Positions 55,001 to 63,359 of a stretch of DNA of 64,000 bases are shown here, piece after piece (the first letter of the stretch is position 1; every line of letters begins with the position of its first letter). The stretch is from NCBI RefSeq assembly GCF_019649055.1, contig NW_026570257.1, positions 248,001 through 312,000 on the forward strand, given 5' to 3'. Below the pieces are notes generated by a model, which saw only the letters and a program-made list of their open reading frames with translations, searched no databases and was not told the DNA's origin. The DNA is from Paramacrobiotus metropolitanus. Taxonomy: Eukaryota; Tardigrada; Eutardigrada; Parachela; Macrobiotidae. Position numbers and translations under genes: made by a program.

Positions 55001-56656
55001 CCTTTCAACTTCCTCTTTAAACCTTTTCCACATTTCACCTCTGTCCGTTAACATCTGCGCAATATCGAAAGCCGACTTTGAACTTTCTTCTGTTTCATTC
55101 GATTGTCCTTCGGCTATCTCTTGAACTGGTTCCTCTTTCTCTGCTTCTTTGACAGTCCCTTTATTGGCTTCATCCTGTTGAACTGTTTCGTAACCTTTAG
55201 GTCGTTTAGGACCAACGAAAATGCAGTTTGCCATCAGTTCTTCGGTGACCCATTCATCATTCGGAATCGTTTCATACATGCACCACGTATCACCACCTCG
55301 TTCTGGGTAGTCCACTCCATCTGGATCTGGTGCAAAGGTCACCTTTTTCTTTTGCATTAATCCCGGTAACCTTCTTTTCCGGGTTACCTGTAGTTCTCGC
55401 ATTTCTTTTACGTCAAATTTGGGGATTTCTTCCTCGAATTTCTTCCAGTATTTCTCGAATGCTTTTCGTTTCCTCTTTAACGCGTTGTAGTACACTTCAA
55501 GTGATTCGTAGACAGGTGTACCAAGTCCTGCCGGGAAGATGATCGTTCTCCCTTCGCCTTTATACATGTGGTTCACACGGAAGTCCCAGAAAAGGTCAAC
55601 TCTCGCTTCTTCCCACATTTCTCCTTCTTCGGTCATCTCTTCTATCTCTCGTTCAAATCTCCTTTCTGTTGATACCGGATCGAGAGGATCTTGGATTCCT
55701 TTCACCACACGTTGCAACCAATGGTTTAGCCATCTGCCTCTTCCGATTATAAAACTTCCCACGCATAACAACCACGTTCGATATCTATTCCAATGATACC
55801 GTTCGATGTGTGGTTTCCACATTTCGTTTGTCCGCATGATGCTTTTCACTTCCTTTTGGGCATGACCTTTAAGGTCTGCTAATGCGGCATTACATCTTGG
55901 CCATTCTGAAAGGTCATCTTGGGAGGCATTTTCACAACATTCCGCGCATTCCCATTGTGGTTGCACTCTGCACGGATCCTCAAAGTAACCGTGGTGACAA
56001 CTCCCGGCTCGTTCTTCTGGAGTTAATGTCCTTTGACTCGCTTGAGGTTTAAGCTGTTCGTGTACTGTGGTATCTTCCTCACATTCGATTGGAGTCACGC
56101 TTTTATCCTCAGAGGATATTACGATGACCTCTGGTTCTTTGTTTTTCCGGTGACCTTTCAACTGTTCGAGTGCCCTGTCGCGGATTTCACTTGTAAACAT
56201 CTGTTCCTCTTCAGTTATTCGCTTCAAAACTCGTAACCTTTCACTCTTTTTATCCTTCCCCACTTTAGCCGTCTTTATTTCCAGTGCCTCTGGTACTGGG
56301 ATAGCTTTTTCAACACCTTTTTCTGTGTCTCCTTGCTTACAGTCATCTGCGATCATACTTCTCCCGTCCGGGAGAAATATGATCGCCTCATCCGTGTCTG
56401 GCGCGAGTGGTTCCTTTTTCCTTTCGTTGACTTTTTTGACATTTACGCTTTCGCTAATCTTCTCCGGTGCCTCTGGTACCGGGATTATCCGTTGGCTAAT
56501 CTCGTTCTGCTGCACTCTCGTCATTCCCGGTGCCTCTGGTACTGGGATGACCTTTTCTCTTCCCTTTTGTGTCAGCATTGTCCGGTTTAACGTGTTTTCG
56601 ATCTCCTGCTGAATCGTTTGCAACTGCTCAAATGGTGACAATTCTTTTCGCGTCAT
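52082..56656 (-). CDS. Retroelement reverse transcriptase-RNase H frame (1524 residues)
   Basis: The first ~900 residues are charged and unusual for a pol gene. They include repeated VIPVPEAP peptides (residues 1-130), a Cys/His cluster (SCHHGYFEDPC, WECAECCE) and Ser/Glu/Asp-rich stretches. The reverse transcriptase follows with the canonical blocks NYPLPNPDELLDA, MDLQSGFWQIPM, FKRMPFGVCNGPATFQ and the catalytic FGYIDDVIFAG, then FLGHILSEDGIRMDP. RNase H follows (VIECDASKEGIGAVLSQDG, RTDHQALTNLL, DNADALSRAP). These are typical Ty3/gypsy sequences. The frame copies genomic RNA into DNA within the particle. The protease frame lies just upstream in the same phase. Confidence 0.9.
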   Translation of the reverse strand: MTRKELSPFEQLQTIQQEIENTLNRTMLTQKGREKVIPVPEAPGMTRVQQNEISQRIIPVPEAPEKISESVNVKKVNERKKEPLAPDTDEAIIFLPDGRSMIADDCKQGDTEKGVEKAIPVPEALEIKTAKVGKDKKSERLRVLKRITEEEQMFTSEIRDRALEQLKGHRKNKEPEVIVISSEDKSVTPIECEEDTTVHEQLKPQASQRTLTPEERAGSCHHGYFEDPCRVQPQWECAECCENASQDDLSEWPRCNAALADLKGHAQKEVKSIMRTNEMWKPHIERYHWNRYRTWLLCVGSFIIGRGRWLNHWLQRVVKGIQDPLDPVSTERRFEREIEEMTEEGEMWEEARVDLFWDFRVNHMYKGEGRTIIFPAGLGTPVYESLEVYYNALKRKRKAFEKYWKKFEEEIPKFDVKEMRELQVTRKRRLPGLMQKKKVTFAPDPDGVDYPERGGDTWCMYETIPNDEWVTEELMANCIFVGPKRPKGYETVQQDEANKGTVKEAEKEEPVQEIAEGQSNETEESSKSAFDIAQMLTDRGEMWKRFKEEVERISNEQQNPVTEAKNGERSLDNGEECPPVELTEKPLTSLEEINELEKSKSDEERSNSDQSERSPTRIRVARSHPRVAARNGRKAKERDKPLLKNSKAKKLSDSRENESDLSSEDEGVDERPIEKANKGQATVQEYESSNSDSEWTSSSDNSTTSEDSGVSDLSEQEDLMDLDEDDEVDEEKEKDIKVRRLKVEKARMSKDVIKVYSDQRIKLKPSNCTRVKVKMGKYAPAQNKLMFTPVPQVETEVQPLAGVTDHRGKYFEIVIANHSSKYRIVKKNQLLGYVEPYEHMENVKVNAGTVKNVLEDPEVDDTTKAELKKIIENLKLGPDLTQEQMNDVYNAFWEFWKVLPTSKKPYGDVKGVTHVIDTGDAKPVKCNPARTSWTGREFITKHIEEMLAQDVIEPSDAEWSFPVVLAIKKNGDGTMGTRFCVNYIMLNKRTRKNNYPLPNPDELLDACAGNKYYGKMDLQSGFWQIPMDPASINKTTFVTQDGMYRFKRMPFGVCNGPATFQLCMDKVLLKAKRKGCVFGYIDDVIFAGKTWEIFMQNLRNVLMSLVEAGFTIKPTKCEFGMRQMGFLGHILSEDGIRMDPEKVTAVSEFKRPQTERQLRSFLGLANYYRKFIMGYAQKTSHLYELLRQDKHVKKDWTAVHEEEFNSLKQLLCEGPVLAKFDPAKPTVIECDASKEGIGAVLSQDGHPIAYASRVLHGAEKNYGVTEWECLAVVFAVRKFKPYIDYAEFTVRTDHQALTNLLRSETNKVGMNPRLTRWAMALQGHQFKIEYKPGKYCDNADALSRAPIEGPTCQEEEFDEIPNFEDYKKEFDTKEPAIEIGQLFLQMVEQREKRLKVTSATANESAEIEANVNRVKSWLPTVSDLKVTGLEIDAEVQNGKVTGLDEAAEKRDDLWETDKVTQALNECPIKLLRFPKQTRKRYKPLPRCKVIRDWNELSTATVRIVNLQGDEEEEDDSIYSCETNN

Positions 56657-56815
56657 CTTTTTCTTTTCGTTTCCCGGTGCCTCTGGTACTGGGATTAGCG
56701 TTTTATTAGCAGTTTGAACATTTTCCTGTTTTACAAGTTCGGTGACCTTTCCGACTTGAACTTGGGCGACTGGTTTGGGGTCATCTTCTTTTTTCTTCTT
56801 CCCCTTCGTTATCCA

Positions 56816-59056
56816 TCAGTACGAACTTCTTCTCTCTAAGAAGTCGAATCCCAATAACACCTGTACGTCGTCGCACTTCGGTCGGACGTAGAACGAATGT
56901 TCGCTAGTCTTTTTTCTTAAGGTCACTGGTGCTACGCAGTAGTGCGTCACCAGGAATCCTGACGTTCCACTAATTCCGTTTATTTTCACCAATCTGTCTG
57001 GTGGCAATGGGAGCATGTGGAGTCCATTCTTTTCACAAAACGGTTTGCTGATCAGCGACGTCTCAGCGCCGGTGTCCAGCATTGCGTTGACCTTTATGTC
57101 TCCCACTTTCACTTCGTGTGTATATGCTTCAATTCTCTTCGGTAACTTTCCATTTTGAATCTTCAAGGTGTGAATCTTACATTTCACAGGGATAAGCGAT
57201 ACTGGTCCCGGGTCCATATCGGAAAGCACTTGTCCTTTTGCTGGAGTGCTATGACCTTTCAGTATCTCGCTCAGCTTATCAATCCGATGTGGAACGTTAG
57301 TCCGAACATCGTAATATTTTCGCGGCTTTTCTTTGTTTGTTCGCTTCTCTGTAGCCTTTTTACCATCGGTGACCTTTTCCACATTCTGCACTTGCTCATT
57401 TGCTTTTGTGCTATCCATGTGGCCTTTAGTCACTTCATTTATCGTCTGATGGATCAATTCCTCTTTACGGTTTTCATTTCGTTTATCTCTCAGCTTCTCA
57501 ATGACTTCACTTGTTATTTGGTCAGCTCGCTTCAATTCGTCTTCTTCGCCATCTCTCATCTCCTCTGGTGACCTTTCATATGTAACCATGTCATATCCTT
57601 TTTCGGTCATCCATTGCATCACTTTTGCAGATACTTCATTGTTTGTTTTCGTCGGGTCGATTTGTGAAGACATTCCGTCTGTTCGGGCTGGTGACTTGTC
57701 ATTGGCATCCTTTTGCAGTGCCTCCGATAAGTCCCGTGACCTTTCAACTGCGCCACTCTGTTGCATCTGCGCCATCTCGTTTGACCATCCTTTTTGTTCA
57801 TTCTGCGCTAAGTCCTGTGACCTTTCGTTGCGCTTCATGACAAATCCGCCGTTTGTCAGCTTTTGTATGGGGACTTTTTCTCCATAATTCGGCGGTTTAT
57901 CCTGTGGCGGAGCATTACGTGAATAATTCCAGTCAGCGCATGTCTTCTTATATTCCTCTGCGTTGAGTGCTGGGACTGGGTTCGGTGACCCTTGGGTTGG
58001 TTTCCCGGTAACCAACTCTTCCAGTCGCTTTCTTTCACATTGCGTTCGCAACTGTTGCATGTCCCAGTAGTCCTCTTGTGACATTCTTGCTTTCTGCTTT
58101 GCTTTCGGTGTCACAGGTATCCACATCCCGTGATTGCCATTCGGTCTGTAGGCCACTTTTTGCCAGATTTCCTTCCGTTGCAGCGTTATTGCATCTACAA
58201 GTGAGTCATCGGAGTTCTGTTGTGCCAATTCGCCATTCTTTTGCTGCGCTGTTCGCAGTGTCAAGTCTGTTTCTTGACCTTTTAACACGACGCTGTCGCC
58301 GTGACCTTTCGCATTCGCACTCGCTCCTTGACCTTTAACTTGGACTTTTCCAACAGAAGGTGACCTTTCATCTTTACTAATAACGGTGATATTCTGCTTA
58401 ATCCATTCTTGCCTTATTCGCTTCTCTTCTTCGTCTTCTGAACAATTCCAAAACTTTGGCTTTGGCTCCCCGTAACAATCGCAACTTGGCTCATTCGCCT
58501 TATCGTTTTCTGCCAAAAATTTTCGGAATTTCGCATGCTGCTCGTTTTCTTCTTGCGCAGTATCGTTCTGCGGTTTCTTCTGATTCAGCAGCGCCTGTTT
58601 AATCTTTGCGTTCCGTTGTGCGCGTCGTTGCGCTAACACTTCTTCGCTGCAGTACGGTGACCTTTCGTTTTGCTGCACTTTTTGCAGTGTCGCGCTACCG
58701 TCACGACAATTTCCACTCGCAGTACCATTCTGCGGTGACCTTTGGTCCCGTTGCGCGTTTCCACTCGCAGTACCATTCTGCGGTGACCTTTTACTTTGTA
58801 ACGGTATCCCTATAACCGTTCCATTTCCTTTTTGCGATGACGGCATCCATATAGCCGTTTCTCTTTGCTGTGGCGGCATCCATCTAGCCGTTTCTTGTGG
58901 TTGCGGCATCCATATAGCCGGTCCACTTTGCTTTTTCGCTGACGGCATCCATATAGCCGTCGCAGTGGTCACATTCACTGCAGTACCATTCTGCAGTGGT
59001 GACCTTTCCGTTCCCTTTATCCGGTGGTTTAGGGTCGGGTCGATCAGTAGGCTCAC
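56816..59056 (-). CDS. Retroelement protease frame with peptide repeats (746 residues)
   Basis: The C-terminal ~110 residues form a retropepsin-like domain with the catalytic DTGAETSLIS motif and a later LLGFDFL block. The N-terminal part has short peptide repeats: IWMP/RWMP units at about 58.84-58.97 kb and SPQNGTASGN units at about 58.69-58.80 kb. The middle is hydrophilic with KGH/KGQ, ERS and KVT tripeptides that arise from the AAAGGTCA octamer. Retropepsins mature Gag and Pol in the particle. Its position between the Gag-like frame and the reverse transcriptase is normal for the family. Confidence 0.8.
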   Translation of the reverse strand: MSLLIDPTLNHRIKGTERSPLQNGTAVNVTTATAIWMPSAKKQSGPAIWMPQPQETARWMPPQQRETAIWMPSSQKGNGTVIGIPLQSKRSPQNGTASGNAQRDQRSPQNGTASGNCRDGSATLQKVQQNERSPYCSEEVLAQRRAQRNAKIKQALLNQKKPQNDTAQEENEQHAKFRKFLAENDKANEPSCDCYGEPKPKFWNCSEDEEEKRIRQEWIKQNITVISKDERSPSVGKVQVKGQGASANAKGHGDSVVLKGQETDLTLRTAQQKNGELAQQNSDDSLVDAITLQRKEIWQKVAYRPNGNHGMWIPVTPKAKQKARMSQEDYWDMQQLRTQCERKRLEELVTGKPTQGSPNPVPALNAEEYKKTCADWNYSRNAPPQDKPPNYGEKVPIQKLTNGGFVMKRNERSQDLAQNEQKGWSNEMAQMQQSGAVERSRDLSEALQKDANDKSPARTDGMSSQIDPTKTNNEVSAKVMQWMTEKGYDMVTYERSPEEMRDGEEDELKRADQITSEVIEKLRDKRNENRKEELIHQTINEVTKGHMDSTKANEQVQNVEKVTDGKKATEKRTNKEKPRKYYDVRTNVPHRIDKLSEILKGHSTPAKGQVLSDMDPGPVSLIPVKCKIHTLKIQNGKLPKRIEAYTHEVKVGDIKVNAMLDTGAETSLISKPFCEKNGLHMLPLPPDRLVKINGISGTSGFLVTHYCVAPVTLRKKTSEHSFYVRPKCDDVQVLLGFDFLERRSSY

Positions 59057-59062
59057 CGGTGC

Positions 59063-60493
59063 CTACTGATCTTGCCCGTTTCCCTGAACCGGCGCCCCTC
59101 CTTGTTGCGCGCCCTGCACATTCCCTTGCGCTTGCTCGTTCACCGGGCCACCTCCGTTTTGCTGGCCACCACCCTGTTGGTAGTTTCCTTGGCCGCCGCC
59201 ATTGTTCTGGCCTCCTCTGAAGTTTCCGCGGCCGAAGCCTCTGTTTCTTCCTCTGAAGCCGCCGCGGCCGAAGCCACCACGGCCGTAGCCACCGTTCTGG
59301 CCACCGCCATTTCCATTTCCATAGTTCCCGTTTCCATTCCCTTGTTGGTTTTGGAAGTTTGCTTTGTGCTGATACCATTGGGTGATGAGGTCATATCCGT
59401 TATTTACCGCTAGACGCCAACCACCAAGCCCGCGCAGTCGTTGCCACTCGTTGAAGGCAAACAGATTCGGGTTCTGTTCTGGTGATGTGTTAGCGAATTT
59501 GCACCCCTGTGTCTGATGATTGCCGTCCATACAGTACTGGCACATCTGAACGTTGTTCGCCACCCATCCGTCAATCATCTGGAACTTGAATTCGGTTCGT
59601 GACCCTTGATTTTGCTGACTATTGTTCTGGTTTCCTCTGTTTGGCTGAAAGTTGCCTTGACCTTGACCTTGATTCTGAAAGTTTCCTTGGCCTCCATTCC
59701 AGTTTCCATTTCCATATCCATTTCCACCGAAATTTCCATTACGCCCACCTTGTTGTGGTAACCCGACATTCATAGGGGCCACATTCTGTGGTGCCGGTGC
59801 AGCCGCATTTGGAGGTACTGGCCTCGCTTGAGCGGCCACCTGTACCGCCGCCGCTTGTATGGCTGCCACCATTGCGTCAGCAAGGGTGACCTCTTTGGTT
59901 ATTTCTTGAGCCAGGTTTGCTCTGCGGTAATCCGGTGGCTGCTGAACTGGTACCGCTGCCATTCTCTGTTGTGGCATATCTTCGACTTGACCGGTACGGA
60001 TTGTCACGTAATCTTGGTTACGTTGACCTTTTGGCGCTTTATATTTTTCTTCTCCAGCTGACCAGTGTCGGAAAAAATCTTTGATTTCGGTCGGTGTTCT
60101 GCATTGTTGCGTACGCAGTGCCTTATAAAGGTCACTGTCCACTCTGCATCCCTCGATTAGGAAACCGACTGCTTGTTTTTCAGTGATAATCCGCTTCGCC
60201 TTGTATTTCATGATCGCCTGATAAAACTGATCGAGCGATTCTTTTCCAAGGTCGAATTTCCTTGCCATGGCTTCTCGTAGTCCGAGGACTTCTTCATCAC
60301 GGTCTCCATATTCATCTTTGAATTTGGCCATCCATTCCGTAATTTGTATTCTGTTTCCTCCTGGAGTGCGATCTCTCTCTCTCCTTCGAACCAGGTTTTC
60401 GCTGGTCCTTTTACTGCGCTGGCTATCTCGATTAGGATTTGGTCGTCGGTGAGATGATACGTTCGTTGGGTATCTCTGACCAGTTGTGTCCAA
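59063..60493 (-). CDS. Retroelement Gag-like nucleocapsid frame (476 residues)
   Basis: The N-terminal part resembles retrotransposon Gag helices (WMAKFKDEYGDRDEEVLGLR, LDQFYQAIMKYKAKRI). A CX2CX4HX4C zinc knuckle (CQYCMDGNHQTQGC) near 59.53 kb is a typical RNA-binding nucleocapsid motif. Gly/Asn/Gln-rich runs flank it, and the C terminus is RGG-rich (GGFGRGGFRGRNRGFGRG), both suggestive of RNA binding and condensation. It overlaps the coiled-coil frame in another phase over about 285 bases, as gag regions of some retroelements do. Confidence 0.75.
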   Translation of the reverse strand: MDTTGQRYPTNVSSHRRPNPNRDSQRSKRTSENLVRRRERDRTPGGNRIQITEWMAKFKDEYGDRDEEVLGLREAMARKFDLGKESLDQFYQAIMKYKAKRIITEKQAVGFLIEGCRVDSDLYKALRTQQCRTPTEIKDFFRHWSAGEEKYKAPKGQRNQDYVTIRTGQVEDMPQQRMAAVPVQQPPDYRRANLAQEITKEVTLADAMVAAIQAAAVQVAAQARPVPPNAAAPAPQNVAPMNVGLPQQGGRNGNFGGNGYGNGNWNGGQGNFQNQGQGQGNFQPNRGNQNNSQQNQGSRTEFKFQMIDGWVANNVQMCQYCMDGNHQTQGCKFANTSPEQNPNLFAFNEWQRLRGLGGWRLAVNNGYDLITQWYQHKANFQNQQGNGNGNYGNGNGGGQNGGYGRGGFGRGGFRGRNRGFGRGNFRGGQNNGGGQGNYQQGGGQQNGGGPVNEQAQGNVQGAQQGGAPVQGNGQDQ

Positions 60494-61938
60494 CCATTCA
60501 CTGCGTCGCGGCTGCCGTCAAAGGTCACGAGTGTGTTTTTTCGAGCCATCGAGTTGAGCGCTTTTGTCAACTGCGCCGCTGTATCTTCTGCTCTCTGGTC
60601 CTCCTCCTCTTTGCTACTTTCATCATTGTTTTGATTTCGTTTCGCCTTTCCATAACGGGATTTCCTAGGACGCTCCTGCCGGCTGGAGGGTCTGTCCCGT
60701 CGCCCTTCATCCATGAACACGTTTGTTTCAAAGTGCGAGGGAAATTGTGAAGGGTCACCTCGACTCATATGCGGGTTACTTTCCGAAGGTGGCTCTTTGT
60801 CTTCTTTGCCCTTTTCTCCTTCTCGTTCCGCTTTTACGCTTCCTTTACCGGTACCAGTTCGTTTTGGCATCTCAAAGTGGAAGCTTTTGCCCGTGCCCGT
60901 TTCATGTGCCTTACTGTAACTGGGCGGGGGTGACTCCACTGTTGCTGTTCTGACTCCATATTGCAGCAGTTGTTCATCTTTGTGTTTATTCGACATGTTG
61001 AGCGCCTTATTTTCATCTTCAAGGCGACGGACTTTCAACTGGAATTCCTCTTTTTCCGTTTTCAAATTCTGATTCTCCTCGTTGACCTTTAGCATGTGCT
61101 GATGGAGTTGGAAGGTCTTCTCCTGGATGACCTTTTCAGTATCATTCTCCATCCTCTTAATGTGTTCCGCCAACTGGGTCACATCCCTTTCCAACGTCGT
61201 GTATTCCTCAGCTGCCGCTTTCAGCTGGTTTTTTGTACGGGTGACCTCATCTTCCCTCGTCATTGCCGTTTGGGTCATATTGATCAGCTCCGTGTTGAGT
61301 CTGATGATCTCCTGTGTTTTCTGATGTACCGTCTGTTGCCATTCTTTATCTTTCAGTTCGAGCACCGTGACCTTTTCATCCAAAAGGTGTGCCTCATGTT
61401 CCCACCTCGCGCCTTGTTCTGCAATCGTCTTGGCGGCTTCCTTCAACTCTTTGATCTCATCGGTGACCTTTTTGTTGTCCTCCTTCAACACCTTGTTCTC
61501 TTGCATCACCTGTCTTATTTCATTATTCAACCGTACACCTTCGGTGGCTGTAAGATCTCGCAAGTCCTTTGCCACCTTAGCGGCTTCATCAGCCCTTCTC
61601 TGGTGATCGTATGACTCCTTCTGGAGGGTCCCGATATTCTCGTCACGGAGCTTCAGGTCATTCCTGAGCTTGAAGACTTCAGTAGTGTTTGTCAACAACC
61701 GCTGAGTAGCATCGGCGAGTTTGGTTGCGTATTCATCTCTTTTCGTTTCGGCTTCAGTGACCTTTAGTTTCAGTGAGTCGCATTCGTCCTTCAATTCTGC
61801 CAAGTGTCGTGACCTTTCCGCTGATTCTTCCGACATGCTCTCGTTAAGGTCACTGACTGCAAGATGACCTTCCATTTCTCTGTCATCTACCATTTTCAGA
61901 TACTCTTCGGCCAGTTCCCCTTGCTTTTCATATTTCAC
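60208..61938 (-). CDS. Retroelement coiled-coil frame (576 residues)
   Basis: Long heptad-rich coiled coil over most of its length (RLTNTTEVFKLRNDL-like, then LRDLTATEGVRLNNEIRQVM), followed by a proline- and charge-rich link and a C-terminal capsid-like helical region (WTQLVRDTQRTYHLTDDQIL, KGPAKTWFEGE) that matches the start of retrotransposon-Gag-type capsids. It probably contributes to particle assembly together with the overlapping nucleocapsid frame. ORF1 lies just upstream in the same phase. Octamers read as KVT here are frequent (KVTVLEL, KKVTDEIK). Confidence 0.65.
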   Translation of the reverse strand: MKYEKQGELAEEYLKMVDDREMEGHLAVSDLNESMSEESAERSRHLAELKDECDSLKLKVTEAETKRDEYATKLADATQRLLTNTTEVFKLRNDLKLRDENIGTLQKESYDHQRRADEAAKVAKDLRDLTATEGVRLNNEIRQVMQENKVLKEDNKKVTDEIKELKEAAKTIAEQGARWEHEAHLLDEKVTVLELKDKEWQQTVHQKTQEIIRLNTELINMTQTAMTREDEVTRTKNQLKAAAEEYTTLERDVTQLAEHIKRMENDTEKVIQEKTFQLHQHMLKVNEENQNLKTEKEEFQLKVRRLEDENKALNMSNKHKDEQLLQYGVRTATVESPPPSYSKAHETGTGKSFHFEMPKRTGTGKGSVKAEREGEKGKEDKEPPSESNPHMSRGDPSQFPSHFETNVFMDEGRRDRPSSRQERPRKSRYGKAKRNQNNDESSKEEEDQRAEDTAAQLTKALNSMARKNTLVTFDGSRDAVNGWTQLVRDTQRTYHLTDDQILIEIASAVKGPAKTWFEGEREIALQEETEYKLRNGWPNSKMNMETVMKKSSDYEKPWQGNSTLEKNRSISFIRRS

Positions 61939-61959
61939 TTTCCATTCTTCTGCTGTACT

Positions 61960-62871
61960 CTACAGGTATCCCCGTTGTTGTTCCAACTCAAATAGCCGAG
62001 TCTCGAGCGATGTCAGTCTCTCTTGATATTCCTGTTTTCGTCTCGCCGTCTGGTCCTCCTTATTATGGAGTTCATCTTCCAGATCCTTCACGCGCCTCTT
62101 CACAGTTGACGTGGGGCTATTCGGTGACGGCGGTCGTACGTTGATGACCTTTCCCGTTTGTGTCCGTTCGATGAGATGCTCTGGTATGTCCTTAAAAAGT
62201 GTCATCCCTTCAGCGCGGTCAGCTTGTCTCATTGCGGATTGGAATGACATATTCATAGTCGTTTCATCGTCCGTGAAATAGGACTCGTTTGATTCGTCTG
62301 AGACCATTGGAGTTGCCCAAAGGTCATCGCCTGTGGTTTTATCGATCAGTGAAAGGTCATCCAGTCCCAGTTCAACGAGTTCTTCTTCAGTGACCTTTGT
62401 CTTTTCCATTTCCATTTGAGCCAGGTTCACATTTTTATCCTGCTCATTCATTCCACTGGTGGTAGCATCCGACTGTGATGCTCCAACTGGTTCCGCTCCT
62501 CTTGCTGTGGGTTTCTCCTCCCCAGTAACCTTCGTCTGGTTCATCGGGTCACTTCCCGCTGTAGGCGCGGGAGTGTGTTTCTGGTCGTCACTGGAGCTGT
62601 CCTGATTGGCGACCGCCTCGAGCGCCTTCTGATAAGTACTATCAGAGCCTCGTGAATCCTTCTTCTCAAATGCCTTGGGCGCTCGAGTGTTCCGCTCGTG
62701 TCCAACTGGACGCGAGTACGGGTACAAATCTTTTTTGTACGGATTTGGTGCACCTTGCTGTGAGCTTCGGGAGCTTTTGCTTCCCTGACTGCTGTTAGAT
62801 GTCGGTTCCTCTTGGTCTTTATCCATGTTGATCGGATAACTTGGACGCTCCTGCCAATTGTTCTCACACAC
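61960..62871 (-). CDS. Retroelement ORF1, unknown (up to 303 residues)
   Basis: The first ATG is at 62826 (MDKDQEEPTSN). The product is acidic, Ser/Thr-rich and probably disordered, with a predicted coiled coil at its C terminus (KDLEDELHNKEDQTARRKQE). It contains both sense octamers (GKVTGEEK-like, KVTEEEL) and antisense ones (LDDLSLID, GDDLWATP). No catalytic domain is seen. By position it is the first product of the element, and being in phase with the coiled-coil frame it may act as a Gag N terminus. Confidence 0.55.
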   Translation of the reverse strand: MCENNWQERPSYPINMDKDQEEPTSNSSQGSKSSRSSQQGAPNPYKKDLYPYSRPVGHERNTRAPKAFEKKDSRGSDSTYQKALEAVANQDSSSDDQKHTPAPTAGSDPMNQTKVTGEEKPTARGAEPVGASQSDATTSGMNEQDKNVNLAQMEMEKTKVTEEELVELGLDDLSLIDKTTGDDLWATPMVSDESNESYFTDDETTMNMSFQSAMRQADRAEGMTLFKDIPEHLIERTQTGKVINVRPPSPNSPTSTVKRRVKDLEDELHNKEDQTARRKQEYQERLTSLETRLFELEQQRGYL

Positions 62872-63340
62872 ACGTTATTGTATGGTTTATTCAATAATCC
62901 TAAAGGTCGCTCTGTACCTCCGAAATTTTTCTAAGTCCTTATTAAAGGTCACTTTTCGACTGAAAAATTTTGACTAAGTCCCGTTTAAAGGTCACTTTTT
63001 GATAAAAAAGTTCGAGAGTTCTGCCCTAAAAGGTCACTTTCGGACAAAACTTCGAAACAGCTTTTACAGTTTGGGACACGTTAGCGAATGAAATCCTACA
63101 GCTGCTGATATCGCTGTACTACTATTCAGTTCAATTTCACTTCGGTAAAGGTCACCGTTTGTCAATTTCGAATCATAAAGGTCACTTAAATAGGTCAATC
63201 CGGTCAATTCCAAACTTTTTGGTAAAGGTCAACTTCTGGTCCCAAAGGTCACTTTCTGACTCAACTCAACTCAAAAGGTCACTTTCCAGCTCAATTTCGA
63301 GTTAAAGGTCACTTTTCATCTCAATTATCTCATCTCAGAT
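62872..63340 (+). repeat. AAAGGTCA cluster in the retroelement leader
   Basis: Nine exact plus-strand AAAGGTCA copies lie between about 62944 and 63311, most extended to AAAGGTCACTTTT. The variant AAAGGTCGC occurs near 62902. Spacing is irregular, between about 25 and 120 bases. The stretch is non-coding, upstream of ORF1, and the motifs run antisense to the element. Confidence 0.9.
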
Positions 63341-63359
63341 CAAATTTCCCATTACTGCT

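Noticed and set aside
59072-59413. Plus-strand Ala/Ser-rich frame at 59.07-59.41 kb
   Set aside because: Antisense of the Gly/Asn-rich, RGG-rich end of the Gag-like frame; the composition follows from that repeat.
41970-62871. Explaining K-V-T, E-R-S and K-G-H as protein motifs such as phosphorylation sites
   Set aside because: The three tripeptides come from one octamer in three frames, and antisense copies give yet another peptide. A single protein motif cannot account for all of them.
40809-63311. A CRISPR-like or simple tandem array reading of the AAAGGTCA repeats
   Set aside because: The repeats are eight bases, irregularly spaced, on both strands and mostly inside coding frames of a eukaryotic retroelement. 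There are no uniform spacers and no Cas genes.
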